From Actinokineospora terrae (GTDB lineage: Bacteria > Actinomycetota > Actinomycetes > Mycobacteriales > Pseudonocardiaceae), in assembly GCF_900111175.1 (NCBI RefSeq), contig NZ_FOGI01000002.1, forward strand, positions 232,022 through 296,021: DNA of 64,000 bases, written 5' to 3'. The translations under genes were made by a program, and so were the position numbers. Shown piece by piece: positions 27,020 to 35,611 of the stretch. Numbering within the stretch: the stretch's first letter is position 1; every line of letters starts with the position of its first letter. The notes beneath the pieces are model-generated. The model made no database searches, was not told where the DNA came from, and saw only the letters and a program-made list of their open reading frames with translations.

Positions 27020-28336
27020 TCACAGCCGCTCGTACGCGAGCCCAACCCCGAGCAGCACGCCCTCGGCGTACGGGCCGCCGATGAGCTGCATGCCGATCGG
27101 CAACCCATCGCTGTCGTGTCCTACTGGGACGTTCAGTGCGGGCAGCCCGGTGATGTTGGCCGGAGGCGAGAGCCGGGCGTACGCATGGGGGACGGATTCG
27201 GTGGTCCCATCCGGCCAGATCACTTCTTTCTGTCCGACAGGGACCGCCGTCAGCGCCGAGCTGGGAGCGGCGACAACGTCCACAGTGTCCAGAAGGCGCA
27301 GCCATTCCTGTCGCATGAGGGTGCGGGCGCGCTGTGCCCGCAGGTAGTCCTCCGCCGTCAGCACCTCCCCTGCCAGGAGAAGCGCTCGGACGTCCTCTGT
27401 GTACAGATCCGGGACCGTGCGCAGTGTCCGCTCGTGGTAGGCCGACGCCTCCGACATCATCAGGCCCCATTGGGTCGCCTGGATGTAGCGGGCCATCGGG
27501 ACCTCGACCTCGACGAGCCGCGCGCCGAGTGACTCCAGCCGCGCGATGGCCGCGCGGACAGCGGAGTCGACCTCCGGGTTGACGTGCTCGAAGTAGAAGT
27601 TGCGCGGCACCCCGACTCGCAGGCCGACGATCTCAGCGCTGGGCGCGTACTCGCGGCCGGTCAACGCGGCCAGCACGAGCGCGGCGTCGGCCACCGTGCG
27701 GGTGATCGGGCCGACGTGGTCCAGCGACCACGACAGCGGCACCACCCCGTCCCTGGGCACGAGTTCGTGGGTCGGCTTCAACCCGACCACACCGTTGAGC
27801 GCCGCGGATACCCGGATCGACCCGCCTGTATCGGTGCCTAACGCGAACGTCGCCGTACCCGACGCCACCGCGACCGCCGAACCACCGCTGGAACCGCCCG
27901 CGACACGTCCCGGGTCGACCGCGTTCACCGTCTGCGGCGTGATGAGCCCGTACGCGAACTCGTGCGTGTGCGTCTTCCCCACAAGCGCCCCACCCGCAGC
28001 GGCCAACCGCGAGGCGACCGCGCTGTCGGTGTCGGCCCGATGCCCCGCCCGGACCCGGGAACTGGCGGTCGTGGGCAACCCGGCCACGTCCAGCAGGTCC
28101 TTCAACGCGTACGGGACCCCGTGCAACGGCCCGCGAAGCGCCCCAGCCGCGATCTCGCCCTCGGCCCGCACTGCCGCCGCGCGCGCCCGGTCAGCGGTCA
28201 CCAGGGCGTAAGCGCCGAGACCGGAGTCGACTTCCGCGACGCGCTCCAGCACCGAGTCGATCAGCTCGACCGGGGACAGTTCGCGGTCGCCGATGGCGTG
28301 GGCGGCGGCGGTGAGGGTCAGCTCATACGGCCGCAT
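27020..28336 (-). CDS. Amidase-signature family hydrolase
   Basis: Amidase of 438 residues with the complete Ser-cisSer-Lys triad: the lysine in HGVPYALKDLLD, the cis-serine in AGGSSGGSAVAVA and the nucleophile in GTDTGGSIRVSA. The family hydrolyses amide bonds of varied small substrates; the GatA subunit of tRNA amidotransferase is also a member. The start is the ATG at 28336, which overlaps the end of a 51-codon gene, an arrangement seen for amidases with a GatC/AtzG-like partner. The frame extends further upstream but without family similarity. Substrate unknown. Confidence 0.9.
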   Translation of the reverse strand: MRPYELTLTAAAHAIGDRELSPVELIDSVLERVAEVDSGLGAYALVTADRARAAAVRAEGEIAAGALRGPLHGVPYALKDLLDVAGLPTTASSRVRAGHRADTDSAVASRLAAAGGALVGKTHTHEFAYGLITPQTVNAVDPGRVAGGSSGGSAVAVASGTATFALGTDTGGSIRVSAALNGVVGLKPTHELVPRDGVVPLSWSLDHVGPITRTVADAALVLAALTGREYAPSAEIVGLRVGVPRNFYFEHVNPEVDSAVRAAIARLESLGARLVEVEVPMARYIQATQWGLMMSEASAYHERTLRTVPDLYTEDVRALLLAGEVLTAEDYLRAQRARTLMRQEWLRLLDTVDVVAAPSSALTAVPVGQKEVIWPDGTTESVPHAYARLSPPANITGLPALNVPVGHDSDGLPIGMQLIGGPYAEGVLLGVGLAYERL

Positions 28337-28478
28337 CGGGCACCTCCGCGCGATACGGCTCGGTGTCGCCGAGGTCCAGCTCGCGCAGCACGGAGACCAC
28401 GTCCTGGATGTGCCGGGCGAGATCGGCGAACGGCGGAAGGCCCGCACGCGCGGCCGGGTCCGGCACGGAATCGGACAT
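28323..28478 (-). CDS. Small amidase-associated protein (AtzG/GatC-like position)
   Basis: Reading frame of 51 residues that overlaps the amidase start by 14 bases. The central LARHIQDVVSVLRELDLGD followed by EPYRAE is helix then proline-poor tail, similar in length and layout to small GatC/AtzG-type partners that stabilise amidases. A GGAGGGTGC site precedes the ATG. Assignment rests on context and layout more than on sequence. Confidence 0.6.
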   Translation of the reverse strand: MSDSVPDPAARAGLPPFADLARHIQDVVSVLRELDLGDTEPYRAEVPDAAV

Positions 28479-28549
28479 GCACCCTCCAGCCCCCGCGGGT
28501 CACCTTGATCGAACCGTACGGCCCGGCATTCCCGGGGGCAACCGACCAC

Positions 28550-29011
28550 TCATGAACGCCCGGTCTGCCCGGCGGCGTGCCGGGCCAACCCCGTCGCCAC
28601 GGCGAGCATGTAGCGGCGCAGGTAGCGCTGCGTGAACCAGCGCATCCCCCAGCGCGCTGAGAACGTGCCGTGCCAGCGGATCCGGGTTCCGCCGCCGGGG
28701 AGTTCGCTCAGGTCGACGGCGGCCCGGTAGTCGGTCAGCTGCGGGTTCTCCAAGCCCTCGTAGGCGAACCGGCGTTCCGGCTCCAGTGCGGTGACGCGCT
28801 CCTTGGTGACGACCTTGCCGGTGCGGAACACCCAGATCGCGCCGACTCCCCCATCCGGCGACGACTGGTCGAGCGCCGCGGTGTCGACCCGTGACCAGGT
28901 CGGCCAGGTCAGCGGGTCGCGCAGCAGCGCCCACACGGCGGCGGGGGACGCGGCGGAATCGGCGGTGACGTCGTAGGACTGCGGTCCGGGCGTCGTGCGG
29001 TCGGCGGGCAT
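28550..29011 (-). CDS. SRPBCC-family protein
   Basis: Protein of 153 residues with START/polyketide-cyclase-like fold features: SYDVTADSAASPAAVWALLRDPLTWPTWSR at the N terminus (split here by a strand and helix), EPERRFAYEGLENPQL in the middle, TRIRWHGTF, and a long C-terminal helix. Such proteins bind hydrophobic ligands in a cavity. No catalytic residues can be named. It lies between the small amidase partner and an AraC regulator, all on the minus strand. Confidence 0.82.
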   Translation of the reverse strand: MPADRTTPGPQSYDVTADSAASPAAVWALLRDPLTWPTWSRVDTAALDQSSPDGGVGAIWVFRTGKVVTKERVTALEPERRFAYEGLENPQLTDYRAAVDLSELPGGGTRIRWHGTFSARWGMRWFTQRYLRRYMLAVATGLARHAAGQTGRS

Positions 29012-29069
29012 GCGTGCACGCTAGGGCGGCGGCGGTCCTGGTCCAATGCCCTGGATTGCGGTGTAGCGG

Positions 29070-29960
29070 TCAGGAATTGCGGTACGCGGACGGGCGCGCG
29101 CCGACGTGCCGCAGGAACGCCGTCGAGAGGGCGCCGGGGCTCGCGAAGCCGCACCGGGTCGCGATCTGGGCGATCGCCAGGTCGGTGTCGCGCAGCAGCC
29201 CCTTCGCGCGCTCGATCCGCAGCCGGGTCAGGAACCGGTGCGGTGTCTCCCCCGTCGCCGCCTTGAACACGCGGACCAGGTGGTAGACCGACAGGTGCAC
29301 CTCGCCCGCGATGTCGGCGAGGGTGATCGGGTCGGCCAGCCGCTCGCGCATGATGTCGACGGCGGTGCGCACGCGGGCGTCCTCCCGCGCCGGGGTCCGC
29401 TCCGCCGGGAGGCCGCCGTGGCGGGTGAGCAGGTGCGTGGTCAGGAAGGCGGCGGCGGACTCGGCGTACAGGTCACTCGTCGACGCCCGGGAACCGACCC
29501 CACCGACCGCGCGGATGGTCGCCTCGACCAGCGGGTCGGTCGTGACCCGGGACAGGGCCTCGAAGTCCACCCGGCCGCCCAGCCGCGCCGCCACCGAGTC
29601 GACGGTGTCGCGCGGGATGTGCACCTGGATGCTCCGCATCGCCGCGTCGCCCCGGTACCGGCGGACGGTGGCCTGCCCCGGGACGCCCACCTGCAACCGA
29701 CCCGGCACCCACGGGTGGCGGGTCGCCCGACCACCCGCGCTCGTCTCCATCTCCGCCAGCCCGGACACCGGCAGCACCAGGTGCAGGTCCACCGCGGCGG
29801 GCAGCACCATCTCCTCGACGACCGCGACGTGTTCGAACCGCTGCACCAGCAACGACCGCAGGCCCGCGTCCGCCCAGCTGCAGAACGTGCGCCGGACGAA
29901 CCGGTCCATGTCGAACCCGGCGTAGGGCCGCAGGTCGAACCGGGTCGAGTCGAACACCAT
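29070..29960 (-). CDS. AraC-family regulator
   Basis: Regulator of 296 residues. The N-terminal two thirds is a cupin-like sensor (AraC-binding type, with the VQVHIPRDTVD-like segment). The C-terminal 100 residues hold two helix-turn-helix units: ITLADIAGEVHLSVYHLVRV and LAIAQIATRCGFASPGALST. GETPHRFLTRLRIERAKGLL joins them. Located upstream of the SRPBCC gene in the same direction, 58 bases away, so it may control that gene. Confidence 0.92.
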   Translation of the reverse strand: MVFDSTRFDLRPYAGFDMDRFVRRTFCSWADAGLRSLLVQRFEHVAVVEEMVLPAAVDLHLVLPVSGLAEMETSAGGRATRHPWVPGRLQVGVPGQATVRRYRGDAAMRSIQVHIPRDTVDSVAARLGGRVDFEALSRVTTDPLVEATIRAVGGVGSRASTSDLYAESAAAFLTTHLLTRHGGLPAERTPAREDARVRTAVDIMRERLADPITLADIAGEVHLSVYHLVRVFKAATGETPHRFLTRLRIERAKGLLRDTDLAIAQIATRCGFASPGALSTAFLRHVGARPSAYRNS

Positions 29961-30073
29961 GCCCCCAGGCTACCCGACTACCTCGACTGTCCACTTGAGA
30001 CAGTCCACAGCGGCCGGAGGCGCACCGGGCTGGAGTGTGACAAGATCCGGGGGTGCGACCACGGGGTGCGACC

Positions 30074-30481
30074 ATGGGGCGGGTGCTGGTGATCGGGCTC
30101 GATCCGGCCAGGTCGCGGGGGTGGGACCCGCGACCGATCCAGGCGGCCGTCGCGCGGGGGCAGGCGCGGTTCGCGGAGTTGGGGATCGAGTCGGACCTGT
30201 GCCTGGTGGCGGTGGACGACGACCCGGAGAAGGCGATCATCACCGCGCTCAGGGCCGAGGACTACGCGTGCGTGGTGGTCGGGGGCGGGATCCGCCGGGA
30301 CGAGGGGCTGCTGGAGCTCTTCGAGGTCGTGATCAACCTCGTGCACCGGTACGCGCCGCGCGCGGCTGTCGCGTTCAACCGGGGGCCGGGCGACAGCGCG
30401 GACGCGGCGGCCCGGTGGTTGGGGTCAGACCGGTTTGGTGGCGGAGAGGATGGCCTGGACGGGGAGGGCGTAGCGGGGTAG
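30074..30481 (+). CDS. Conserved hypothetical protein, Rossmann-like
   Basis: Protein of 135 residues from the ATG at 30074. Alternating strands and helices are visible (VLVIGLDPARS, DLCLVAVDDDPEKAIITAL, YACVVVGGGIRRDEGLLELF, VVINLVHRYAPRAAVAFN), suggesting a small alpha/beta fold. It overlaps the 3' end of the convergent methyltransferase gene by 57 bases. No function assigned. Confidence 0.6.
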   Translation: MGRVLVIGLDPARSRGWDPRPIQAAVARGQARFAELGIESDLCLVAVDDDPEKAIITALRAEDYACVVVGGGIRRDEGLLELFEVVINLVHRYAPRAAVAFNRGPGDSADAAARWLGSDRFGGGEDGLDGEGVAG

Positions 30482-31495
30482 GTCGGCGGGGTCCTTGGCG
30501 AGGGTCTGGGTGACGGTGAAGCCGGACTCCTCCAGCCACGCGCGGTAGACCGAGAGCTTCTGGGGGCCGCCGTAGCCCATCGAGCAGCCGAGGAAGAAGC
30601 TGGGGAAGAAGTCGATGGTGTAGTTGTCGGTGTCGTGCACGTCCTCCGGGTAGATCGGCACCAGGATGTGCACCTGGCCGCCGGGCTCCAGCGCGTCGCG
30701 GACGCCGGAGAGGATCCGCAGGACGTCGTCCTTGTCCCACATGTCGATGAAGTGCTTGACCAGCACCACGTCGAACCCGCCGGGGATGGACACGAACACG
30801 TCGCCGCCGATGAACGAGCAGTGCTCCTGCACGCCGTGCTCGCGGAAGTTGCGCAGGCAGTCCTCCTCCCGCTCGGGCAGGTCGAAGGTCGTCACGGTCA
30901 GCCCGGGCGACGCCTTGTGCCGGTAGGTGTGGATCGCGCCGAGGCCGGTGTTGCCCGCCAGGTCCAGCACCCGCGAGCCCGCCGGGACGTCGATGTTGGC
31001 GAAGAACCACGGGTCGATGCGGGCGGTGGTCGCGTTCATCACCCGCGACCACGGGTCGCCGATGTCCTTGTGCGTGGCGGCGGCCTCGTAGAGGGTGCCC
31101 TCGAACCCGTAGAACTCGCTCAGGCCCACGAGGGTGCCGCTGCGCACGCTCTCGGTGAGGTGGAACAATTGCCGCAGCGTGACGACCTTGATGAAGTGCA
31201 TGAAGTCGACCACCCCGGCCAGTTCCGCCTCGGGCACGTCGGCGAGCGCGTCGAGGCGGTATCCGCCCGAAGTCTCGTCGTGCGCGACGAAGCCCTCCTT
31301 CACCGGCAGGAACAGCATCTGCTCGATGGCCGCGGCCTTGGCCCCGACCGCGGCGCCCAACTCGGCCGCGGTCAGCCCGGGTCGGGCCCGCAGTTCGTCG
31401 ACGATGCCCAACTCGAAGCAGGACAACAGGTTCATGAACCGCGCGGGCCCCACCATGTATTCCCGGAAACGCGCGAGCGTGGCTTCCGCGGTCAT
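30425..31495 (-). CDS. SAM-dependent O-methyltransferase-like protein (copy 1)
   Basis: Class I methyltransferase of the acetylserotonin/hydroxyindole O-methyltransferase type, 356 residues. A winged-helix dimerisation domain (residues 1-105, ELGAAVGAKAAAIEQML) precedes the SAM domain. The SAM loop is VLDLAGNTGLGAIH rather than the common DxGGGxG, and the later segment reads LVKHFIDMWDKDD. Together with the next gene it forms a tandem pair whose first 33 residues are identical. It could methylate a naphthol hydroxyl made by the type III PKS. Members of this fold can also act as decarboxylases or hydroxylases, so methyl transfer is not certain. GGAGGG precedes the ATG. Confidence 0.85.
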   Translation of the reverse strand: MTAEATLARFREYMVGPARFMNLLSCFELGIVDELRARPGLTAAELGAAVGAKAAAIEQMLFLPVKEGFVAHDETSGGYRLDALADVPEAELAGVVDFMHFIKVVTLRQLFHLTESVRSGTLVGLSEFYGFEGTLYEAAATHKDIGDPWSRVMNATTARIDPWFFANIDVPAGSRVLDLAGNTGLGAIHTYRHKASPGLTVTTFDLPEREEDCLRNFREHGVQEHCSFIGGDVFVSIPGGFDVVLVKHFIDMWDKDDVLRILSGVRDALEPGGQVHILVPIYPEDVHDTDNYTIDFFPSFFLGCSMGYGGPQKLSVYRAWLEESGFTVTQTLAKDPADLPRYALPVQAILSATKPV

Positions 31496-31529
31496 GTGCT
31501 GATCCCTCCGCTATCGGTGAGTGAGATGG

Positions 31530-32594
31530 TCACGCGGTCTTCGTCGCGCTGAGGATCCCCTGCAACGGCAGGGCGTCCGGCGGCAGTTCGGCCGGGTGCT
31601 GGGCGAGGGTGTTGGTGATGGTGAACCCGCGTTCCCGCATCCAGGACCGGAAGGTGGACAGCTTCTGCGGGCCGCCCCGCCCGGTGGCGCAGCCGAGGAA
31701 GAAGCTCGGGTAGTAGTCGACGGTGCAGGAGTCCTTGATGTCCTCGGAGTAGATGGGCACCAGGACGTGCACCTGGCCGCCGGGCTCGAGCGCGTCCCGG
31801 ACGCCGTCGAGGATGGCGAACACCTCGTCCTTGTCGAACATGTTGAGGAAGTGCTTGATCAGCACGACGTCGAAGCCGGTGGGCACCGAGACGAACACGT
31901 CGCCGCCGATGAACGAGCACTGGTCGGCCACCCCCTGCTCGCGGAAGTTGCGCAGGCACGCCTCTTCCCGGCCGGGCAGGTCGAAGGTGGTCACCCGCAG
32001 CCCGGGCGACGGCTTCATCTTGACGGTGTGGATCGCGCCGAGGCCGGTGTTGCCCGCCAGGTCCAGCACCCGCGAGCCCGCCGGGATGTCGACGTTGTCG
32101 AAGAACCAGGGGTCGATCCGCGCGGTCACGGAGTCCATCAGCCGCCCCCAGGACGCCCGCAGGTCGGCGTGCACGGTCATCGCCTCGTAGAGGTCGCCGT
32201 CGAACCCGTAGAGCTCGCGCAGGCCGACCGGCTTGCCCTCGCGGACGCTCTCGGTGAGGTAGAACAACTGCCGCAGGGTGGTGACCTTGATCTTGTCCAT
32301 GAACTCCAGCGGCCTGCGCAGGTCGAGTTCGTCCACCTCGGCGAGCGCGTCGAGCGCGTACCCGCCGGTGGTGCCGTCGCGCGCGACGAACCCCTCTTTC
32401 ACCAGCAGGAACAGCATCTGCTCGACCGCCGCCGCTTTCGCCCCGACCGCCGCGCCCAATTCCTCGGCCGTGCTGCCGGGTTTCGCGCGTAGGTGGTCGA
32501 CGATGCCCAATTCGAAACAGGACAGCAGGTTCATGAATCGCGCGGGCCCTACCATGTATTCCCGGAAACGCGCGAGCGTGGCTTCCGCGGTCAT
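31530..32594 (-). CDS. SAM-dependent O-methyltransferase-like protein (copy 2)
   Basis: Paralogue of the following gene, 354 residues, with the same order: winged-helix domain, then VLDLAGNTGLGAIH and VLIKHFLNMFDKDEV. The ATG at 32594 is chosen because it matches the start of copy 1 and its upstream bases exactly; a longer frame reaches 32762. The two genes are 34 bases apart and likely co-transcribed. The upstream space to the divergent SARP holds the 16-bp sequence shared with the MarR/FAD oxidase promoter region. Confidence 0.85.
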   Translation of the reverse strand: MTAEATLARFREYMVGPARFMNLLSCFELGIVDHLRAKPGSTAEELGAAVGAKAAAVEQMLFLLVKEGFVARDGTTGGYALDALAEVDELDLRRPLEFMDKIKVTTLRQLFYLTESVREGKPVGLRELYGFDGDLYEAMTVHADLRASWGRLMDSVTARIDPWFFDNVDIPAGSRVLDLAGNTGLGAIHTVKMKPSPGLRVTTFDLPGREEACLRNFREQGVADQCSFIGGDVFVSVPTGFDVVLIKHFLNMFDKDEVFAILDGVRDALEPGGQVHVLVPIYSEDIKDSCTVDYYPSFFLGCATGRGGPQKLSTFRSWMRERGFTITNTLAQHPAELPPDALPLQGILSATKTA

Positions 32595-32765
32595 CTGCTG
32601 ATCCCCTCCGAGTCCGTCCGCCGCGACACGGCACGCCCACCGCCCCGCTGTGCGGTACGGCGGGTCCAGCGTTCGCGGCCACCCGTTCGCCAGCATCGAC
32701 CCCGGGCCTTGGCGGGGAGTTGGCGATCGCTTGGGCCACGCGGGCACTACCCGTGGCGGCAACTA

Positions 32766-32804
32766 TCAGGTTGCTTGACAACCGGCTTCCGGCGACCATA
32801 GCAT
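32766..32804 (+). promoter_or_regulatory. Promoter with 16-bp shared element TCAGGTTGCTTGACAA
   Basis: TTGACA at 32775-32780 and TAGCAT at 32799-32804, 18 bases apart, form a plausible sigma-70-type promoter towards the SARP. The -35 lies within GGTTG-CTTGA-CAACC (32769-32783), an inverted repeat suited to a MarR dimer. The 16-mer occurs again, unchanged, at 38026-38041. Confidence 0.6.
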
Positions 32805-32849
32805 CGGCCTCGATATCCGCGGTGCACGATTTGCGAGCGGGCTACTCGG

Positions 32850-33695
32850 GTGAACTCATCCTGGCCCGGCGCACGCGCGTGTCCGGAGAGGAGAATCGAC
32901 ATCTGGGTTCACCTTCTTGGGCCGCTGCGGATTCTCTGCGCCGAGGGCGACATGGCGCCGGTCGCGCGCAAACCCCGGCAGATCCTGGCGCTGCTGCTGC
33001 TCGACAGCCCGCGCGTCGTGCCGACGGCCACGCTGATCGACGAGCTGTGGACCCCGCCCGCGCCCAGGACGGCGCGCGCCGCGGTGCAGGTGTACGTCTT
33101 CGAACTGCGCAAGCGGCTGGCCGAGGCCACCGGGCTCGACATGGGCACCGTGGCCAACGAGGTGCTGTGCCGGGCGCGCAACGGGTACAAGTTCGTCGCC
33201 GAGCCGACCTGGTTCGACCTGCGCTCGTTCCGCGAGCGGGAGCGGGCGGGGTTGGCGGCGCTGGCCGAGGGCGACCTGGCCAAGGCCGCGTGGGACTTGC
33301 GGGCCGCGCTGTGGACGTGGAGCGGTCCGGCGCTGGCAGGTGTGGAGCCGGGTCCCGGGATCCGGGCCGAGGTGGCCGGTTTGGAGCAGTCCAGGGCGAC
33401 GGTGCTCGACCAGCGCATCGAGGTGGAGCTGGTGCTGGGCAGGCACCGCGAGATCCTCGACGAGCTGGCGGGCCTGGCCGCGCGCGACCGGTTCAACGAG
33501 GACCTGCACGCCCAGTTCATGGTGGCGCTGTACCGCTGCGGGCACCGGACCCGCGCGCTGGAGGTGTTCCACCGGCTGCGCGAGGACATGGTCAGCCGGT
33601 TCGGCCTCGAACCGTCCCCGCGGCTGTACCGGTGCTACCAGGCGGCTCTCACCCGCGACCCGGCCCTGGGCGAGCTACCGGCCCTGTTGGCCTAG
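32850..33695 (+). CDS. SARP-family activator (HTH-BTAD)
   Basis: Short SARP of about 265-281 residues: OmpR-like winged helix (HLLGPLRILC... PRQILALLLLDSPRVVPTATLIDELW) and bacterial transcriptional activation domain (LVLGRHREILDELAGLA, then QFMVALYRCGHRTRALEVF). The start is uncertain. The GTG at 32850 has no good ribosome binding site, while a strong GGAGAGGAG at 32885-32893 is followed by no ATG/GTG/TTG; the family's usual first residues (MDIRVLGPL) align with an ATC at 32895 or 32901. Its 3' end overlaps that of the convergent SARP by 21 bases. Confidence 0.9.
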   Translation: MNSSWPGARACPERRIDIWVHLLGPLRILCAEGDMAPVARKPRQILALLLLDSPRVVPTATLIDELWTPPAPRTARAAVQVYVFELRKRLAEATGLDMGTVANEVLCRARNGYKFVAEPTWFDLRSFRERERAGLAALAEGDLAKAAWDLRAALWTWSGPALAGVEPGPGIRAEVAGLEQSRATVLDQRIEVELVLGRHREILDELAGLAARDRFNEDLHAQFMVALYRCGHRTRALEVFHRLREDMVSRFGLEPSPRLYRCYQAALTRDPALGELPALLA

Positions 33696-34511
33696 CGGGG
33701 TCTCGTAGCCGCCGGTCGCGTCGACGGCCTCGGTGTCGGCGACCCGCATGAGCTGCCAGAGCCGGGAGACCCGGGGCGACGGCGCTACCCCGAGTTCGTC
33801 GCGCAGGTCGCGCCGCAGCTCGTCGAACACCTCCAGTGCGCGGGTCCGGTAGCCCGAGCGGTACAGCGCGACCATGAACTGGGCGTGCAGCTCCTCGTGG
33901 TGCGGGTGCCGCACGACCAGCCTGGCCAGCTCGCTGAGCACCTCGCGGTGCGCGCCAAGGCGCAGCCGGGTGCCGAGCAGCAGCACCAGGGTGTCCACTC
34001 TGGACTTGTCCAGCTCGGCGACGCAGGCCCGCAGCAGCCTGCCGTGGTCGATGTCGAGCAGCGCGGGACCCTGCCACAGGTGCAGCGCGGCGCTGAGCAC
34101 CCGGCCCGCGCCGAGCGCGTCACCCGCCGCGACCAGCGCCTGGCCGGAGGCGCGCAGCCGGTGGAACTCGGTGAGGTCGAACGACGCCCCGCCGAGGTCG
34201 AACCGGTAGCCGCCGTCCCTGGTCTGCAGCAGGTCCCTGGCCACCTGCTCGCGCGGCACGCCGAGGGTCCGGGCGAACTCGCCGCGCAGGGCGAACACGT
34301 GGGTCTGCAACGTGGTCGTGACGCTGCGCGGCGGCAGGTCGTCCCACAGCTCGGTGACCAGCGACCCGGTCGACACCCGGTGCGGCTCGTTGAGCAGCAG
34401 CAGGGCCAGCAGCTGCCGGGGTTTCCCGGCCACCCGCAGCAGGTCCTCGCCGTCGCGGCGCAGGGACAGCGGTCCCAGCACCCGCACGTCCAGCCGTCCA
34501 CCGCGACACAT
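33675..34511 (-). CDS. SARP-family activator (HTH-BTAD)
   Basis: Regulator of 278 residues beginning at the ATG at 34511, which places LDVRVLGPLSLRRDG at the N terminus as usual for SARPs. GKPRQLLALLLLNEPHRVST is the DNA-binding part; the activation domain contains LRLGAHREVLSELARLV and QFMVALYRSGYRTRALEVF. Convergent with the previous SARP. A cluster-specific activator role is likely, but the target promoters are unknown. Confidence 0.92.
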   Translation of the reverse strand: MCRGGRLDVRVLGPLSLRRDGEDLLRVAGKPRQLLALLLLNEPHRVSTGSLVTELWDDLPPRSVTTTLQTHVFALRGEFARTLGVPREQVARDLLQTRDGGYRFDLGGASFDLTEFHRLRASGQALVAAGDALGAGRVLSAALHLWQGPALLDIDHGRLLRACVAELDKSRVDTLVLLLGTRLRLGAHREVLSELARLVVRHPHHEELHAQFMVALYRSGYRTRALEVFDELRRDLRDELGVAPSPRVSRLWQLMRVADTEAVDATGGYETPLGQQGR

Positions 34512-34584
34512 CGGGCGACGATAACGGCCGGGGTCGCCGCGGCGCCGGGGAATCCGGAGAACGTGCCGGGGTACCGCTACCCGG

Positions 34585-35577
34585 TCACCGCGCGAGGACC
34601 AGCCCGGTCGGCGAGGACGTCGGGTGGAACGACACGTCGTCGAACCCGGCCGCGGTGAGCCAGTCCCGGTAGTCGGCCTGGCGCCACGTCCCGCCCTTCT
34701 TGCTCTTGAGCAGCATCTCGGAGGCGAACAGGAGCGGGAAGAACGGGCCGCCGCGGTCGTCGTCGACGACGTAGTCGCAGACCACGAACGTGCCACCGGG
34801 TTTGAGGGCCGCCTTCACCCTGGTGAAGGTCGCGATGTTGTCCTCGGGGCCTTCCTGGTGCGCGACGTGCGAGTACACGACGACGTCGTGGGCGGCCACG
34901 CCGAACCCGGTGGTGTGGAAGTCGCCGTCCACGCAGGTGAACCTGTCCGCGAGGTGCCGCTCCTTGAGCAGCCTGCGGGCGATGGCGTTGATCGGCGCCC
35001 AGTCGAGCTGGGTCGAGCGGGCGGCCGGGTTGAGCTCCAGCCAGATCGCGGAGAAGATGCCCGAGCCGCCGCCGAGGTCGAGGATGGAGATGTCGCCCGC
35101 CTCCGCCAGGCCCAGCAGCCCGGCCGCGACCTCGGCGACCGGCACCGACTGCGCGGCGATGGCCGGGACGACGACCTCCCAGTGCGGGTTGTCGGCCACC
35201 TCGGTCATCGCGGCCACCGGCCCACCGGTGCGGTACACGGCCAGCAGGTCGCCCATCTTGTCCATCTGGCCCAGCTTCAGCCCGGCGTACCCGCTCAGGC
35301 TCGCGGGCCTGCCCTCGACCAGGAAAGCCGAGGCCTCAGCGGTGTTGCGGTAACCCGCTGCGGTGCGCTCGACCAGGCCGAGGCCGACGAGCCCGTCGAG
35401 CAGCGTCTGCGCGCCGCGCTCGGCGATCCCGGCCGCGGCGGCCAGGCCGCTCGCGGTGTCGACGCCCGCCTCCAGGTGGGTGAACAGCGAGCACCTCGCC
35501 GCCGTGCCCAGGATGCCGGTGGCCCAGTAGCCGTTGGCGATCTCCATGATCCGGTCGGGTGTCGGTCGGTCGGTCAC
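34585..35577 (-). CDS. O-methyltransferase (ASMT/DmpM-type)
   Basis: Methyltransferase of 330 residues from a GTG at 35577 with AGGAGG just upstream. It has an N-terminal dimerisation winged helix (GIAERGAQTLLDGLVGLGLVE), the SAM-binding ILDLGGGSGIFSAIW and the later DVVVYSHVAHQEGPED, where a histidine sits at the position of the family's catalytic base. Unlike the pair at 30.4-32.6 kb it keeps the classical GGG loop. It lies 34 bases downstream of the rppA-like gene on the same strand, so it probably methylates a hydroxyl of the naphthol product. Confidence 0.9.
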   Translation of the reverse strand: MTDRPTPDRIMEIANGYWATGILGTAARCSLFTHLEAGVDTASGLAAAAGIAERGAQTLLDGLVGLGLVERTAAGYRNTAEASAFLVEGRPASLSGYAGLKLGQMDKMGDLLAVYRTGGPVAAMTEVADNPHWEVVVPAIAAQSVPVAEVAAGLLGLAEAGDISILDLGGGSGIFSAIWLELNPAARSTQLDWAPINAIARRLLKERHLADRFTCVDGDFHTTGFGVAAHDVVVYSHVAHQEGPEDNIATFTRVKAALKPGGTFVVCDYVVDDDRGGPFFPLLFASEMLLKSKKGGTWRQADYRDWLTAAGFDDVSFHPTSSPTGLVLAR

Positions 35578-35611
35578 GCTGCCTCCTGCGGTCCGGTGGT
35601 GGTGCGGCCGC

